Assembly: GCF_002811875.1 (NCBI RefSeq)
Contig: NZ_NPDZ01000001.1
Location: forward strand, 755,541 to 819,540
Length of the DNA stretch: 64,000 nt
Reading direction: 5' to 3'
Source: Leptospira perolatii
GTDB lineage: Bacteria > Spirochaetota > Leptospiria > Leptospirales > Leptospiraceae
Part shown: positions 15,802 through 25,177 of the stretch, piece by piece
How the letters are laid out: each line of letters starts with the position of its first letter
Numbering within the stretch: position 1 is the first letter of the stretch
The notes under the pieces: generated by a model
The model's database searches: none
Told to the model about the DNA's origin: nothing
Seen by the model: only the letters and a program-made list of their open reading frames with translations
Program-made: the position numbers and the translations under genes

Positions 15802-17250
15802 ATGGCAAAAAAATCCCAAGAGACCGCAATTAAGGACAAATCCGATCACTATTGTATTATCGGAGCCGGTCCTGCCGGGTTGGCGATGGCAAGGTCCTTT
15901 CTATTGAAAGGAGTTCCTTTTGATGTGTTTGAAAAGCATTCCGATGTGGGTGGAATCTGGGACCCAAAAAACCAAGGTTCTCCGATTTATAAGTCTGCGC
16001 ACTTTATCTCTTCAAAAACTCTATCCGGGTATTTTGATTTTCCAATGCCGGAGGAGTATCCGGACTATCCTTCCAATCAGTTGATCCTGCAATACCATAA
16101 ATCTTTTGCAAAGACATACCACTTGTACGACCACGTTACTTTCAATATGCCGATTCAGAATATAGTCAAAGAGGAGAAAGGCTGGATCGTGACTTTAAAA
16201 AATGGCGAAAAGATTCAGTACAAAGGGGTCGTGTGCGCTACTGGAATTACCTGGGATCCAAATCAGCCTACTCTTCCGGGTCGTTTTAATGGAGAGCAGA
16301 TGCACTCGGTTAAGTATGATGACCCAAGCATCTTTAAAGGAAAGAAAGTTTTAATTATCGGTGCAGGTAATTCGGGTTGCGATATTGCTTGCGATGCGGC
16401 TACGACCGCGGATAACGCATTTATCAGCGTGCGCAGAGGATATTACTTTATTCCGAAACATATTTTCGGTGTACCTGCTGACGTTTTCGGCGAAGGATCA
16501 ACCTGGATGCCCGCTTGGATGTCCACGCCGATCTTTGAATTCCTATTAAACAAAATTGTGATGGGAGATCTTAGAAAAGTAGGTTTGCCAAAACCCGACC
16601 ACCATATTTTGGAAACACATCCGATCGCGAACGATCAACTTATTCATAATTTAAGACATGGTAATATTCAGGCAAAACCGGATGTCACACGCTTGGACGG
16701 AGACTTTGTGGAATTCAAAGACGGAAGCCGAGAAAAAGTTGATCTGATCGTTTATGCTACCGGTTACAATTGGTCAATTCCGTACATGGATAAGTCTTAC
16801 TTCATTTGGAGAGGAGGTAGGCCAGATCTTTATTTGTCTCTCTTTAGCAGAGATCACGAGGATCTTTATGCTCTTGGGTACATGGAAACTGATGGCGGGG
16901 CATACAAAATGTACGATGAGATGGCAGATTTAATTTCTTCTTATGTTGCCTCGAAAAGAAACGGAAGCAAATCCGAAAAGAAATTCAAGCAGCTCATCGA
17001 AAAAGATCATCCGGTTTTGAACGGAGGAGTGAAATACCTGAAGATCGATCGAAACGCAGTTTACGTCAATAAGCATGCGTACCTCGGATACTTAAAGAAG
17101 CTGAGAAGAAACATCGGATGGTCTCCGCTAAAACCGGGCATGTACGAATCTCTCAAAAATTCTAGGAAGTCGAGCCAACAAGAGAAATCGAATTTTAGTT
17201 CTGAAGCAAGTCCTGGCATGGAAAGACAAGCACAGGAAGTTGCAGGCTAA
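15802..17250 (+). CDS. Flavin-containing monooxygenase
   Basis: A 482-residue protein with two Rossmann sites: GAGPAG at 21-26 for FAD and IIGAGNSG near 185 for NADPH. Between them is FNGEQMHSVKY, matching the FMO fingerprint FxGxxxHxxxY rather than the Baeyer-Villiger form, which ends in W[PD]. The family oxygenates soft nucleophiles (N or S) or acts as a Baeyer-Villiger-like enzyme. The start is ATG at 15802 with AAGGAG upstream. The C-terminal 40 residues are Ser/Lys-rich and extend beyond the domain. It is probably induced when the divergent TetR protein binds its ligand. The substrate is unknown. Confidence 0.88.
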   Translation: MAKKSQETAIKDKSDHYCIIGAGPAGLAMARSFLLKGVPFDVFEKHSDVGGIWDPKNQGSPIYKSAHFISSKTLSGYFDFPMPEEYPDYPSNQLILQYHKSFAKTYHLYDHVTFNMPIQNIVKEEKGWIVTLKNGEKIQYKGVVCATGITWDPNQPTLPGRFNGEQMHSVKYDDPSIFKGKKVLIIGAGNSGCDIACDAATTADNAFISVRRGYYFIPKHIFGVPADVFGEGSTWMPAWMSTPIFEFLLNKIVMGDLRKVGLPKPDHHILETHPIANDQLIHNLRHGNIQAKPDVTRLDGDFVEFKDGSREKVDLIVYATGYNWSIPYMDKSYFIWRGGRPDLYLSLFSRDHEDLYALGYMETDGGAYKMYDEMADLISSYVASKRNGSKSEKKFKQLIEKDHPVLNGGVKYLKIDRNAVYVNKHAYLGYLKKLRRNIGWSPLKPGMYESLKNSRKSSQQEKSNFSSEASPGMERQAQEVAG

Positions 17251-17299
17251 GTTCGCTTTAACTTGACATCCTTTAACTCTACGGTATACAGATGCACCA

Positions 17300-18073
17300 G
17301 TGTACCGTTCCATTTTAGTTGGCCAAGATAGCTCTGTCCAAAGTAGAAAAGCTTTAGATTTTGCTCTATGGGTGGCAAGGGTTACGTCCGCGAGATTAAC
17401 TCTTGCACACCTCTACGCTCGCAAACTTCCTCAACCCCCGGCTGCATCTGAGAAGCACGAGAAGGACGTCCTAGAAAAGCGCCTTCGTGAATGTAAAAAG
17501 ATAACTAAAAATGTGGAGTCTAGGTTCATTACCGGGTGGGGTGCTTCAGCTTTGGTCAAAGAATCAAATTGGTACGATTTAGTTGTTCTTGGGAAAAGAG
17601 GTTTAAACTTCCAAAAAAGCGGCGCAAAGATCGGCTCGTTGTCAAGAGCATTCCTTCTATCGAGTCCGTCTCCGGTTTTACTTGCGGATGATTCTTTGGA
17701 ACTTCCAGAATCTATATTAGTATTATTTGATGGAACTTCCGATGCGTGCAAGGCTTTGCGAACCGCTGTAATGCTTTCTGAGGAAAGGAAACTGGAATTG
17801 CACATTGCTACCGTAAACAGATTTTTCCAGCGGAGACCCGAAATTGAAAGGGCAATGAAATATGCCTCTGATTTTGGAATTAAAGCAAAATCTCATCGCT
17901 TGAAATCTGGACGCAGACATTTGAAAAATCTAATCGAATCTTTGCAGATCCATCTTACTTTTTTGCCCGCGCTCGCCGAACAAGGATTTGCGACGAATCT
18001 AGCGATTTTCTTGGCAAGTGAGACATCATCTTCGATTTTTGTACCAGAAGGAAAGGTCCCTCCTATTTACTAG
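17300..18073 (+). CDS. Tandem universal stress protein (UspA family)
   Basis: A 257-residue protein built of two UspA-like units (about 1-130 and 138-250). The first unit has the SILVGQDSS start and the GKRG/SLSRAFLLSSPSPVLL end typical of USP folds. The second begins with SILVLFDGTSDA and is more degenerate, lacking a clear ATP-binding GxxG(S) end. It starts with GTG at 17300. Such proteins help survival under stress; the biochemical role is not known. It lies one base from the start of crcB and is probably co-transcribed with it. Confidence 0.8.
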   Translation: MYRSILVGQDSSVQSRKALDFALWVARVTSARLTLAHLYARKLPQPPAASEKHEKDVLEKRLRECKKITKNVESRFITGWGASALVKESNWYDLVVLGKRGLNFQKSGAKIGSLSRAFLLSSPSPVLLADDSLELPESILVLFDGTSDACKALRTAVMLSEERKLELHIATVNRFFQRRPEIERAMKYASDFGIKAKSHRLKSGRRHLKNLIESLQIHLTFLPALAEQGFATNLAIFLASETSSSIFVPEGKVPPIY

Positions 18074-18074
18074 A

Positions 18075-18455
18075 ATGAACGCAATTTACTGGATCATTCC
18101 CGCGGGGATACTCGGGGTACTCGCAAGATATTATACTAGCTTGGCTGTCCTCAGAATTTGGACTCTAGATTTCCCATTTGCTACTTTCTTGGTCAATATA
18201 GTCGGTGCTTTCTTGATCGGAATTGTATTCGGTACGGAGGGAGACAAGACGATTCTGCCGGCCCACCTTCGTGCAGGAATTACGGTGGGCTTTTTGGGCG
18301 GTTTTACTACCTTTTCCACTTTTTGTTTGGAGATAGTTCGCCTCTTGGAATCCGGAAACTTTCTTCTCGCGATCGGTTACTTTTTTCTATCGAACTTGTT
18401 TGGAGTTTTGTTTTGTTTGGCGGGAGTCGCCTTGGGGAGATTTCTGTTTTTTTAG
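18075..18455 (+). CDS. crcB: Fluoride ion channel CrcB/Fluc
   Basis: A 126-residue membrane protein with four predicted helices and the Fluc signature GFLGGFTTFSTF at about 75-86, with the conserved Asn in LVNIVGAFLIG. It exports fluoride as a dual-topology dimer. The ATG at 18075 gives the normal family start; the longer open frame upstream overlaps the stress gene. Fluc genes are often controlled by a fluoride riboswitch, but the preceding gap is one base, so any control must act on the stress gene promoter. It is a single-gene type, so it should form a homodimer. Confidence 0.92.
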   Translation: MNAIYWIIPAGILGVLARYYTSLAVLRIWTLDFPFATFLVNIVGAFLIGIVFGTEGDKTILPAHLRAGITVGFLGGFTTFSTFCLEIVRLLESGNFLLAIGYFFLSNLFGVLFCLAGVALGRFLFF

Positions 18456-18457
18456 GC

Positions 18458-18883
18458 TTAGATATACTTCACTAGATAGTAACAATTGTATCCTTTTGGA
18501 TAATCTTCGATAGTTCCGAACACTTTGTATCCTTCCTTTAAATAAAAATCTGGAGCTTGGAAAGTAAAAGTATTTCCGTATACTACAGTGCAGTCAAATT
18601 TTTTGGCTGCTTCTTCGGCCTTGCGTAATAGGATCTTTCCTAACCCTTGCTTTCTGAATTTCTCGTGAACCCATAAGCATTGCAAATTCATTCCGCGAAA
18701 ATACATGATTGCAAGTAATCCACCCACAATCTGATCCCCGTCCTTTGCCAAAATGCTAATATAATCAAAGGGTTCTAACCGTGGATCCTTGTGCTTCGAC
18801 GTGCTAAATTCTCTGAGTTGACCCCAAAGGAATTCCTGCAATTCGTCGGAAGGGTTTCTGATTTGTTCGAATTCTAAATCCAA
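18458..18883 (-). CDS. GNAT-family acetyltransferase
   Basis: A 141-residue GNAT protein. The acetyl-CoA-binding motif A is LWVHEKFRKQGLGKILL (about 83-99, Q/RxxGxG/A as KQGLGK). The C-terminus has YGNTFTFQAPDFYLKEGYKVFGTIEDYPKG, a pattern seen in small-molecule or peptide N-acetyltransferases. It follows coaX by 11 bases on the same strand, so birA, coaX and this gene form a likely operon. The substrate is unknown. Confidence 0.82.
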   Translation of the reverse strand: MDLEFEQIRNPSDELQEFLWGQLREFSTSKHKDPRLEPFDYISILAKDGDQIVGGLLAIMYFRGMNLQCLWVHEKFRKQGLGKILLRKAEEAAKKFDCTVVYGNTFTFQAPDFYLKEGYKVFGTIEDYPKGYNCYYLVKYI

Positions 18884-18894
18884 ATTATAATCTC

Positions 18895-19674
18895 TTAATG
18901 TTCGGAATTCATTTCGTACAAGATTTGTAAACCTCGTAATGTCAAGAGCGGCTCGATTCGATCGAACAACCCTGGATGCGCGGCATCGATCGTTGTGACC
19001 AGGCCGCCGGTTCCGATTACTTTGTAATCGCTTCCGTATTTAGATTTGATTTCTCGAATGATTCCCTCCAATAGTCCTGTCCAACCGTAGAAGAAACCCG
19101 CTTGAATCGATTCAACTGTTGAGTCCCCGAGTATTTTGGATGGAGCCTGAAATACAATCGGAGGTAGCTGGGCGGTATTTCTAGTAAGTGCATCCATAGA
19201 CACTTTGAGCCCCGGTGCAATGACACCGCCTATGTAAGACGGTGTATCGTCGACTACGCAAAATGTAGTCGCAGTCCCGAGATCTATAATTATGGATTTT
19301 CCGGGATGATCTATGATTGCCGCTGTTGCGTTCACTAATCGGTCAGCCCCTATTTCAAAGGGTCTCGCATACTTGATTTTAAAGGGCAATTTCATTTGGT
19401 AGTGAACTTGCACAGGATTGATTTCGAACCAATCATGCATCATTCTTTCCAAGATCGGATTCAATGTGGGAACTACAGAAGAATATATCCCGCCCTTGAT
19501 CGAAGAGCTTGCGATTTCAAATTCTCTTAAAAAGCCTCGGAGAAATAAGCCCCATTCATCCGAAGTTCTGTCCCTTCTAGTGACGGTTCTTTTATGAAAG
19601 ATCGGTTCTTTGGCCCCATCCCGAAAAATTCCGAAAACTGTGTTCGTATTTCCTATATCGACAACGAGAATCAT
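18895..19674 (-). CDS. coaX: Type III pantothenate kinase
   Basis: A 259-residue CoaX, the first step of coenzyme A synthesis in bacteria without CoaA. Typical motifs are VVDIGNTNT at the start (phosphate-binding Asp6), GADR near 107, IDLGTATT near 128 and GGVIAPG near 148. The length is normal. It follows birA by two bases; the pairing of birA with coaX is widespread. Confidence 0.95.
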   Translation of the reverse strand: MILVVDIGNTNTVFGIFRDGAKEPIFHKRTVTRRDRTSDEWGLFLRGFLREFEIASSSIKGGIYSSVVPTLNPILERMMHDWFEINPVQVHYQMKLPFKIKYARPFEIGADRLVNATAAIIDHPGKSIIIDLGTATTFCVVDDTPSYIGGVIAPGLKVSMDALTRNTAQLPPIVFQAPSKILGDSTVESIQAGFFYGWTGLLEGIIREIKSKYGSDYKVIGTGGLVTTIDAAHPGLFDRIEPLLTLRGLQILYEMNSEH

Positions 19675-19676
19675 TT

Positions 19677-20444
19677 CTACTCCAAGGATCTGAATTCATC
19701 CGGTGTGTCAATAAATTCGATGACCTTTCCATTTGGAGACCGAACTAACATTCTGCCTGCAGAATCGATTCCTAAAAGCTGTCCGCTCTTTTGTTCTCTC
19801 ATTTCCGTATAAAAGACTTTTTGGTCTTTCCAAAGCAGGTGCTCGTTGATAAACGAAAGTTCTTCCGTAGGTTCCGAGTCTCTTTGTATGGCCAATGCGG
19901 CGTCGTTTATCAACGGTATCAGAGTTTCTAATAGAGCGTGTTTCTTATTTGCGTTCGCTGGATCTGCTGTTACGAATCCTGCGTCCGGTAAATTCTCTGG
20001 GATTTCTTTAGGATCTCCCAAAAGGTTGATTCCAATTCCAACGATCCAGTCCCAGTGAGAACCTTCTTGTTCTGTTTCGATTAATATTCCGCAGACTTTT
20101 TTGTCTCTTACGAATATGTCGTTTGGCCATTTGATTTTCAGTTCATTCACAGAGATCGAATTTTTGTAGGTAGAAAGTAAGGCCTTTGCGACCGCAGAGC
20201 CTACCATGATGGAAAATAGGTTGGGGGAAGGTACATCTCCAGTCGATCTGAGTTTTCCGGAAAATATGATGGATTCCTTCCCTAAAATTGTCCAGGTTCT
20301 ACCCTTTCTACCCTTTCCAGAACTTTGAGAATCGGCTAATATCCAGGTACCCGGTGAAAATTCCTTTTGTTTGACTAGAGAATTGGTAGAATTCGCTTCT
20401 TTTAGGAAAATCCCCTTATCGAAATCTAGAAGTTGAAAAGACAT
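19677..20444 (-). CDS. birA: Biotin-[acetyl-CoA-carboxylase] ligase
   Basis: A 255-residue biotin protein ligase. It has the adenylate/biotin loop GKGRKGRTW (about 42-50), the KWPND motif near 109 and the GIGINL segment near 140, with a small C-terminal SH3-like domain. There is no N-terminal helix-turn-helix, so it is a pure ligase and not a BirA-type repressor. It attaches biotin to acyl-CoA carboxylase carriers, in line with the fatty-acid genes nearby. Confidence 0.93.
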   Translation of the reverse strand: MSFQLLDFDKGIFLKEANSTNSLVKQKEFSPGTWILADSQSSGKGRKGRTWTILGKESIIFSGKLRSTGDVPSPNLFSIMVGSAVAKALLSTYKNSISVNELKIKWPNDIFVRDKKVCGILIETEQEGSHWDWIVGIGINLLGDPKEIPENLPDAGFVTADPANANKKHALLETLIPLINDAALAIQRDSEPTEELSFINEHLLWKDQKVFYTEMREQKSGQLLGIDSAGRMLVRSPNGKVIEFIDTPDEFRSLE

Positions 20445-20537
20445 GCCAAACTTCTAATTTGAAACGGATTCGGTCTCAAGAAAAAATCAGGCACTTGAAG
20501 AATTTTCAGCGGTCGAATTCACTAGGCTAGGTCTCAC

Positions 20538-23500
20538 TTGCTTTCAGAAGTTTCCATACGAAATCCGATTTTTTCCTGGATGATGATGACAGCCCTAATT
20601 CTTCTCGGCGGGATTGGCTTTTCCAGGATGGGTCTTTCTCAAATGCCCGACGTAGATTTCCCAATCGTGAACGTCGGTTTATTTTTGGAAGGCGCAAATG
20701 CTCGCGTTATGGAGACAGATGTTGTTGATCCGATCGAAGAGGCTCTGCTTACAGTCGAGGGAGTAGTAGAAGTTCGCTCTGTTTCCGCCGACAATTCTGC
20801 AAATGTCACTGTAGAGCTCGAGCTCAGCAGAAATGTGGATGTCGCGCTTCAGGAAATTCAGACCAAGATCGCCCAAGTTTCCAACAAATTACCGGACGCC
20901 TTGGACCCGCCGGTTTTGACTAAGGCGAATCCGGATGATACTCCCATTATTTGGGTCGCTTTGACTGCGGAAGGAAAATCCGAAAAGGAAAAGATGATCT
21001 ATGTGAAGGACTTCCTAAAAGATAAATTCCAAAAGGTACAGGGAGTCGGGGAAATCTATCTAGGAGGTTATGTAGACAGAACGATCAACGTATACTTGGA
21101 TCCGATACTGCTTACAAGATATGAAATTACTGTAAATGATATCATCAGTACTCTCCAAGAGCAAAATATAGAAGTTCCGTCCGGCAGGTTGCAAAACAAA
21201 GACTCCGAAATTTCCTTACGCGCTGTCGGCGATGTTCCTACTGTAGAACAATTTCGTAATATATTTCTAAACTCCAGAAGTGGAGTACCCTTATTCCGAC
21301 CTATTCGCTTAAAGGAAATAGCTGAAGTTGAAGACGGCCTGGACGAGGTAAGAAGAATTTCCAGATACAATTCTATTTCTGCAGTTGGCTTAGGAATTAA
21401 GAAAGTCAAAGGATCGAACGCAGTAGAAGTCGCGGATCGAGTCAAAGCAAAGGTCTTAGAGTTAGGTCCGCAGTTGGCTCCTGGATATCAGCTCAATATT
21501 ACCACGGATAATACTCAATACATTCGAGATTCAGTAAACGAGTTGAATTTCACATTGGTTCTTTCCGCTCTTCTCACGGGGCTTGTGTGTAGGTTCTTTT
21601 TAGGAAATTGGAAAAGCACCGGAAACGTGTTACTTGCGATTCCGACTTCCATTATCGGGACATTCCTTTTTCTTTACTTTTCTGGATTTACACTCAATAC
21701 ATTCACTCTCCTCGGGCTTGCTTTGGCGACAGGTATCGTTGTCGACGATGCCATAATGGTATTAGAAAATATTAATAGACACAGGGATCTCGGAAAATCT
21801 TGGATGCAAGCTGCATTGGACGGTTCTTCCGAAATCAGGTTTGCTGCCTTGTCTGCTACTCTTGCAATTGTGGCGATCTTTCTCCCGGTCGCATTCATGT
21901 CGGGCATCATTGGAAAGTATTTTCTAGAATTCGGTATCACGATTTCGGTTGCTGTGGTTCTTTCTTTGTTTGAGGCACTCAGCTTTACATCGATGCGGGC
22001 ATCTAGATTTAGATCAGGAACTCAATCTTTTTTGCCGGGGAAATCGGCATCAGGTGCATTTGTCCCGAACTTTGTAAAAGCGGCGCTGAACTATTCTCCG
22101 TTTCGGTGGATTGACCCTTGGATGGAAAACTTCATGGATTGGTCCGCCAGATTCTATTCAAGAATTTTGAATATAGTCTTAGAGCATCCGCGCAAAATAC
22201 TCTTGGCATCTACGTTGTTCTTTTGCGTTTCTCTCGGATTCTTTTTCCTTTTGCGAAAGGAGTTTATTCCACCGCAAGATATGGGCAAGTTCTTGTTAAG
22301 GGCAAAACTTCCGATCGGTTCTTCGATTTATAAAACCGACGATGAAATGAAGAAGGTAGAAAAATATCTTTCCAAAAGGCCGGAGTTAGAAAAGCAGTTC
22401 GTCGCGATTGGTGGTTTTGGGGGAGGGGAGCCTAGTTCTGCTATGTTCTTTATCACGATGAAGGATTTTGGAAAAAGACCAGGTAACCCGGCGACAGGCA
22501 ATGAATATACTCAGAGTGATGTATTCAAAGAGTTGCGATCTGAATTGCCAAAAATTGTACCTGAAGCCAAATTCTCGATCCAGGATTTTTCACAGAGAGG
22601 TTTTTCTGCAGGAAGAGGGTACCCCGTGGAACTTGTGCTTACAGGTCCAAATTGGGAACAGCTTGCCCTTACTTCTGAAAGGATAGAAAAAAAACTGCAT
22701 GATAGCGGAGTGCTGTTAGATGTAGACTCAGACTATGTTACTGGGCAAACTGAGATCAGACTGATACCAAATCGAATCGCGGCAGCTTCTCGCGGTGTGA
22801 GCATGGCGAATATCGGAAATACGATCGGACCTCTGATGGGTGGAAAGAAAGTGAGCAGGTTTACCGAGAACGGGCGCAGTTACGACGTAAGGGTAAAAAT
22901 TCGAAAAGAGCAGGGGGCAAAGGCAGACATTATCCCGAATATATCGGTTCGGAATACGTATAACGAAATTGTTCGGTTAAGAGAAGTACTGAATTTGGAA
23001 GAATCATCTAGTCTCCAGAATATCACGAGAGTGGACAGGCAAAGAACAATCAAACTTTTCGGGAATCCAGCGCCAGAGCTTGGACAGAATAAGGCCACCG
23101 AAGAATCGATCAAGCTCGCCAAAGAAATCCTACCCCCTGGATACAGAATCGATGTGACCGGATCTGCAAAGACTGCCAAAGAATCTTCCGAAAGCCTTGT
23201 CTTTGCTCTAGTGTTGGGGATCGTCCTGTCTTATATGATTCTCGCTAGTCAGTTCAATAGTTTAAGACAGCCTTTGTACATCTTGCTTTCGATGCCATTC
23301 AGCTTTTCCGGTGCGTTGATCGCCTTATACCTGTTCGGTCAGTCGTTTAATATGTACAGTTTTATCGGGTTGATTCTGTTACTCGGACTAGTCAAAAAGA
23401 ACTCTATTTTGTTAGTAGAATTCGTAAATCACATCCGATCTTCCGGAAAGAACATCTCGGAATCGATTAGGGAAGGTTGCCCGATTCGTTTGAGGCCTGT

Positions 23501-23675
23501 ATTGATGACTTCTTTTAGCACGATCGCCGCCGCAATTCCTCCAGCCCTCGCGCTGGGGCCGGGGGCCGAGACTCGAATTCCGATGGCAGTCACTGTTCTC
23601 GGCGGAATGACTTTATCCACTTTAATTACTCTTGTAGTGGTTCCTGCTGCATACTATATTATGGAAAAGGAATAG
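20538..23675 (+). CDS. RND-family efflux transporter (AcrB/HAE1-like)
   Basis: A 1045-residue inner-membrane pump with the RND repeat structure: twelve predicted membrane helices and two large periplasmic loops. Proton-relay residues are conserved: the double Asp in VVDDAIMVLEN of helix 4 and Lys in GLVKKNSILLVEF of helix 10. The start is TTG at 20538. An outer-membrane factor gene follows after two bases, but no membrane-fusion adaptor is encoded next to it. The family exports drugs, detergents or lipids; the closest type is the hydrophobe/amphiphile group. The substrate is unknown. Confidence 0.92.
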   Translation: MLSEVSIRNPIFSWMMMTALILLGGIGFSRMGLSQMPDVDFPIVNVGLFLEGANARVMETDVVDPIEEALLTVEGVVEVRSVSADNSANVTVELELSRNVDVALQEIQTKIAQVSNKLPDALDPPVLTKANPDDTPIIWVALTAEGKSEKEKMIYVKDFLKDKFQKVQGVGEIYLGGYVDRTINVYLDPILLTRYEITVNDIISTLQEQNIEVPSGRLQNKDSEISLRAVGDVPTVEQFRNIFLNSRSGVPLFRPIRLKEIAEVEDGLDEVRRISRYNSISAVGLGIKKVKGSNAVEVADRVKAKVLELGPQLAPGYQLNITTDNTQYIRDSVNELNFTLVLSALLTGLVCRFFLGNWKSTGNVLLAIPTSIIGTFLFLYFSGFTLNTFTLLGLALATGIVVDDAIMVLENINRHRDLGKSWMQAALDGSSEIRFAALSATLAIVAIFLPVAFMSGIIGKYFLEFGITISVAVVLSLFEALSFTSMRASRFRSGTQSFLPGKSASGAFVPNFVKAALNYSPFRWIDPWMENFMDWSARFYSRILNIVLEHPRKILLASTLFFCVSLGFFFLLRKEFIPPQDMGKFLLRAKLPIGSSIYKTDDEMKKVEKYLSKRPELEKQFVAIGGFGGGEPSSAMFFITMKDFGKRPGNPATGNEYTQSDVFKELRSELPKIVPEAKFSIQDFSQRGFSAGRGYPVELVLTGPNWEQLALTSERIEKKLHDSGVLLDVDSDYVTGQTEIRLIPNRIAAASRGVSMANIGNTIGPLMGGKKVSRFTENGRSYDVRVKIRKEQGAKADIIPNISVRNTYNEIVRLREVLNLEESSSLQNITRVDRQRTIKLFGNPAPELGQNKATEESIKLAKEILPPGYRIDVTGSAKTAKESSESLVFALVLGIVLSYMILASQFNSLRQPLYILLSMPFSFSGALIALYLFGQSFNMYSFIGLILLLGLVKKNSILLVEFVNHIRSSGKNISESIREGCPIRLRPVLMTSFSTIAAAIPPALALGPGAETRIPMAVTVLGGMTLSTLITLVVVPAAYYIMEKE

Positions 23676-23677
23676 AC

Positions 23678-25168
23678 ATGTCTTTTCTGAAACCTATTAC
23701 AAGGTCTTTCATTTACCTTGCGAGGATTTCTATCCTGCTTTTTGCGATATCTCTGTGCCGATGTTCTTCTGCTCCGGAGATTCGGCTGAACGACGGAATT
23801 GTAGAAGAGAGCATGAAGGATATTACAGGAATTACGACGGACGACGTATCGAGGGTTTCCCATAAGGAAGAGTTGAGTCTGGATGATCTGTATATTTTGG
23901 CGGTGGAAAGAACGGAAAGGCTGGCCATCAAAAACGAAGCAATGGAACAAGCCTCAGCACAAAAATCGAAAGCAATAGCCGGCTTTCTTCCTACTTTGTC
24001 CTATGTTTATAACAAATTCTACTCAGTTCCGGGACATACTCCTCAGCCGACTCTTACGGAAAATATTCGAAAGTACAATGCGTATCAAAGCGGAGATGCG
24101 ACTGCCTTTTTGCCTTCGTCCTCTTCTTATAGCGCACTGCCTCCAACAGTCGGTGCTGGATCTAGGTTACTCCTGAGCATTCCTTTAACGAACGGGATAT
24201 CCGCTTACAACGATTATCGAGCCGCAAAAATGTTAATCGAAGAAAGAAAATTGGAAGCAAAACATGAAGCGGGCAGATTGTATCTGGAAATCGCTCAAGG
24301 ATATTTTAATTTTCTTCAATTAGCAGAGAGTGTTAAAAGCTCAGAAGAATCGTTTAGACTTCAGACCGAGATCGTAAAAGAAAGAAGAAGATTATATTCT
24401 CTAGGAAGAATCATGAGGAGCGAATTGCTCTCCTCGGAAACCGACTTGTCCAATTCAGAAGCTACTCTTACGGATACCAAATTTCAGTTGGAACAGGTTC
24501 GCTCTGCGTTGGCTCTTATGGTCGGTTTAAAAGAAGAAGTTCGACTAGCCGATTTCAAGGTAATTCTTCCGCCCGTGCCTATGTCTATAGATCCAGACGG
24601 ATTTATTTCCAAGCGATTCGATGTCTTATCTGCGGGGAAGAGCGTTAAGGTCGCGGAGGCTAACCAAGATAAGGCGAAAGTAGGTTTTCTCCCAAATATC
24701 GCGGTGAATAATTACTATTCTTTTCCGGTCCACGGGCAAGCTCGCAACAAAGACGTCATAGTTCAGTTGGCGGTTACGGTCCCTTTGACTCCCTTATCGG
24801 CGGCTGCCGACATAAAGATGGCGGAGTCTGCTAGTAAGCAGGCAAAGCTGCAGGAATCTCTTATTCGAAGAACTGCTACTCAAGAAATCCGTAATGCATT
24901 TGAAAGTTTTCAAAATTCGGAAAAGTTGTTAAGAATCTACGAAAAAGCTTTCCAACTCGCAAAGCAGACCTCTGGGAGCCAAGCTGCTAATTATCAATCA
25001 GGAAGATCCAGTAAAATCGAAGCGATCCTTTCTAAATTAGCGATGATCAATTCGGAAACAATTTATAAAAGAATGATTCACCAACATACTTTGAATCGGA
25101 TCGCGCTCGGCGTGTCCATCGGGGAGATCCCCCAGATCCCTTCCGAAAAGAAAGGATCTGGCGAATGA
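23678..25168 (+). CDS. TolC-type outer-membrane efflux lipoprotein
   Basis: A 496-residue outer-membrane factor. The N-terminus is a lipoprotein-like signal with candidate acylated Cys27 or Cys29 (SLCRCSS). The rest holds two OEP repeats with long coiled-coil helices that line the periplasmic tunnel. It follows the RND pump by two bases and is certainly co-transcribed. It converges on the acyl-CoA dehydrogenase gene nine bases later. It should pair with the pump, but the adaptor must come from elsewhere. Confidence 0.87.
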   Translation: MSFLKPITRSFIYLARISILLFAISLCRCSSAPEIRLNDGIVEESMKDITGITTDDVSRVSHKEELSLDDLYILAVERTERLAIKNEAMEQASAQKSKAIAGFLPTLSYVYNKFYSVPGHTPQPTLTENIRKYNAYQSGDATAFLPSSSSYSALPPTVGAGSRLLLSIPLTNGISAYNDYRAAKMLIEERKLEAKHEAGRLYLEIAQGYFNFLQLAESVKSSEESFRLQTEIVKERRRLYSLGRIMRSELLSSETDLSNSEATLTDTKFQLEQVRSALALMVGLKEEVRLADFKVILPPVPMSIDPDGFISKRFDVLSAGKSVKVAEANQDKAKVGFLPNIAVNNYYSFPVHGQARNKDVIVQLAVTVPLTPLSAAADIKMAESASKQAKLQESLIRRTATQEIRNAFESFQNSEKLLRIYEKAFQLAKQTSGSQAANYQSGRSSKIEAILSKLAMINSETIYKRMIHQHTLNRIALGVSIGEIPQIPSEKKGSGE

Positions 25169-25177
25169 AAACTTTTT

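Noticed and set aside
20445..20537. Missing adaptor of the RND pump in the gap before it
   Set aside because: The gap is only 93 bases and holds no open frame.
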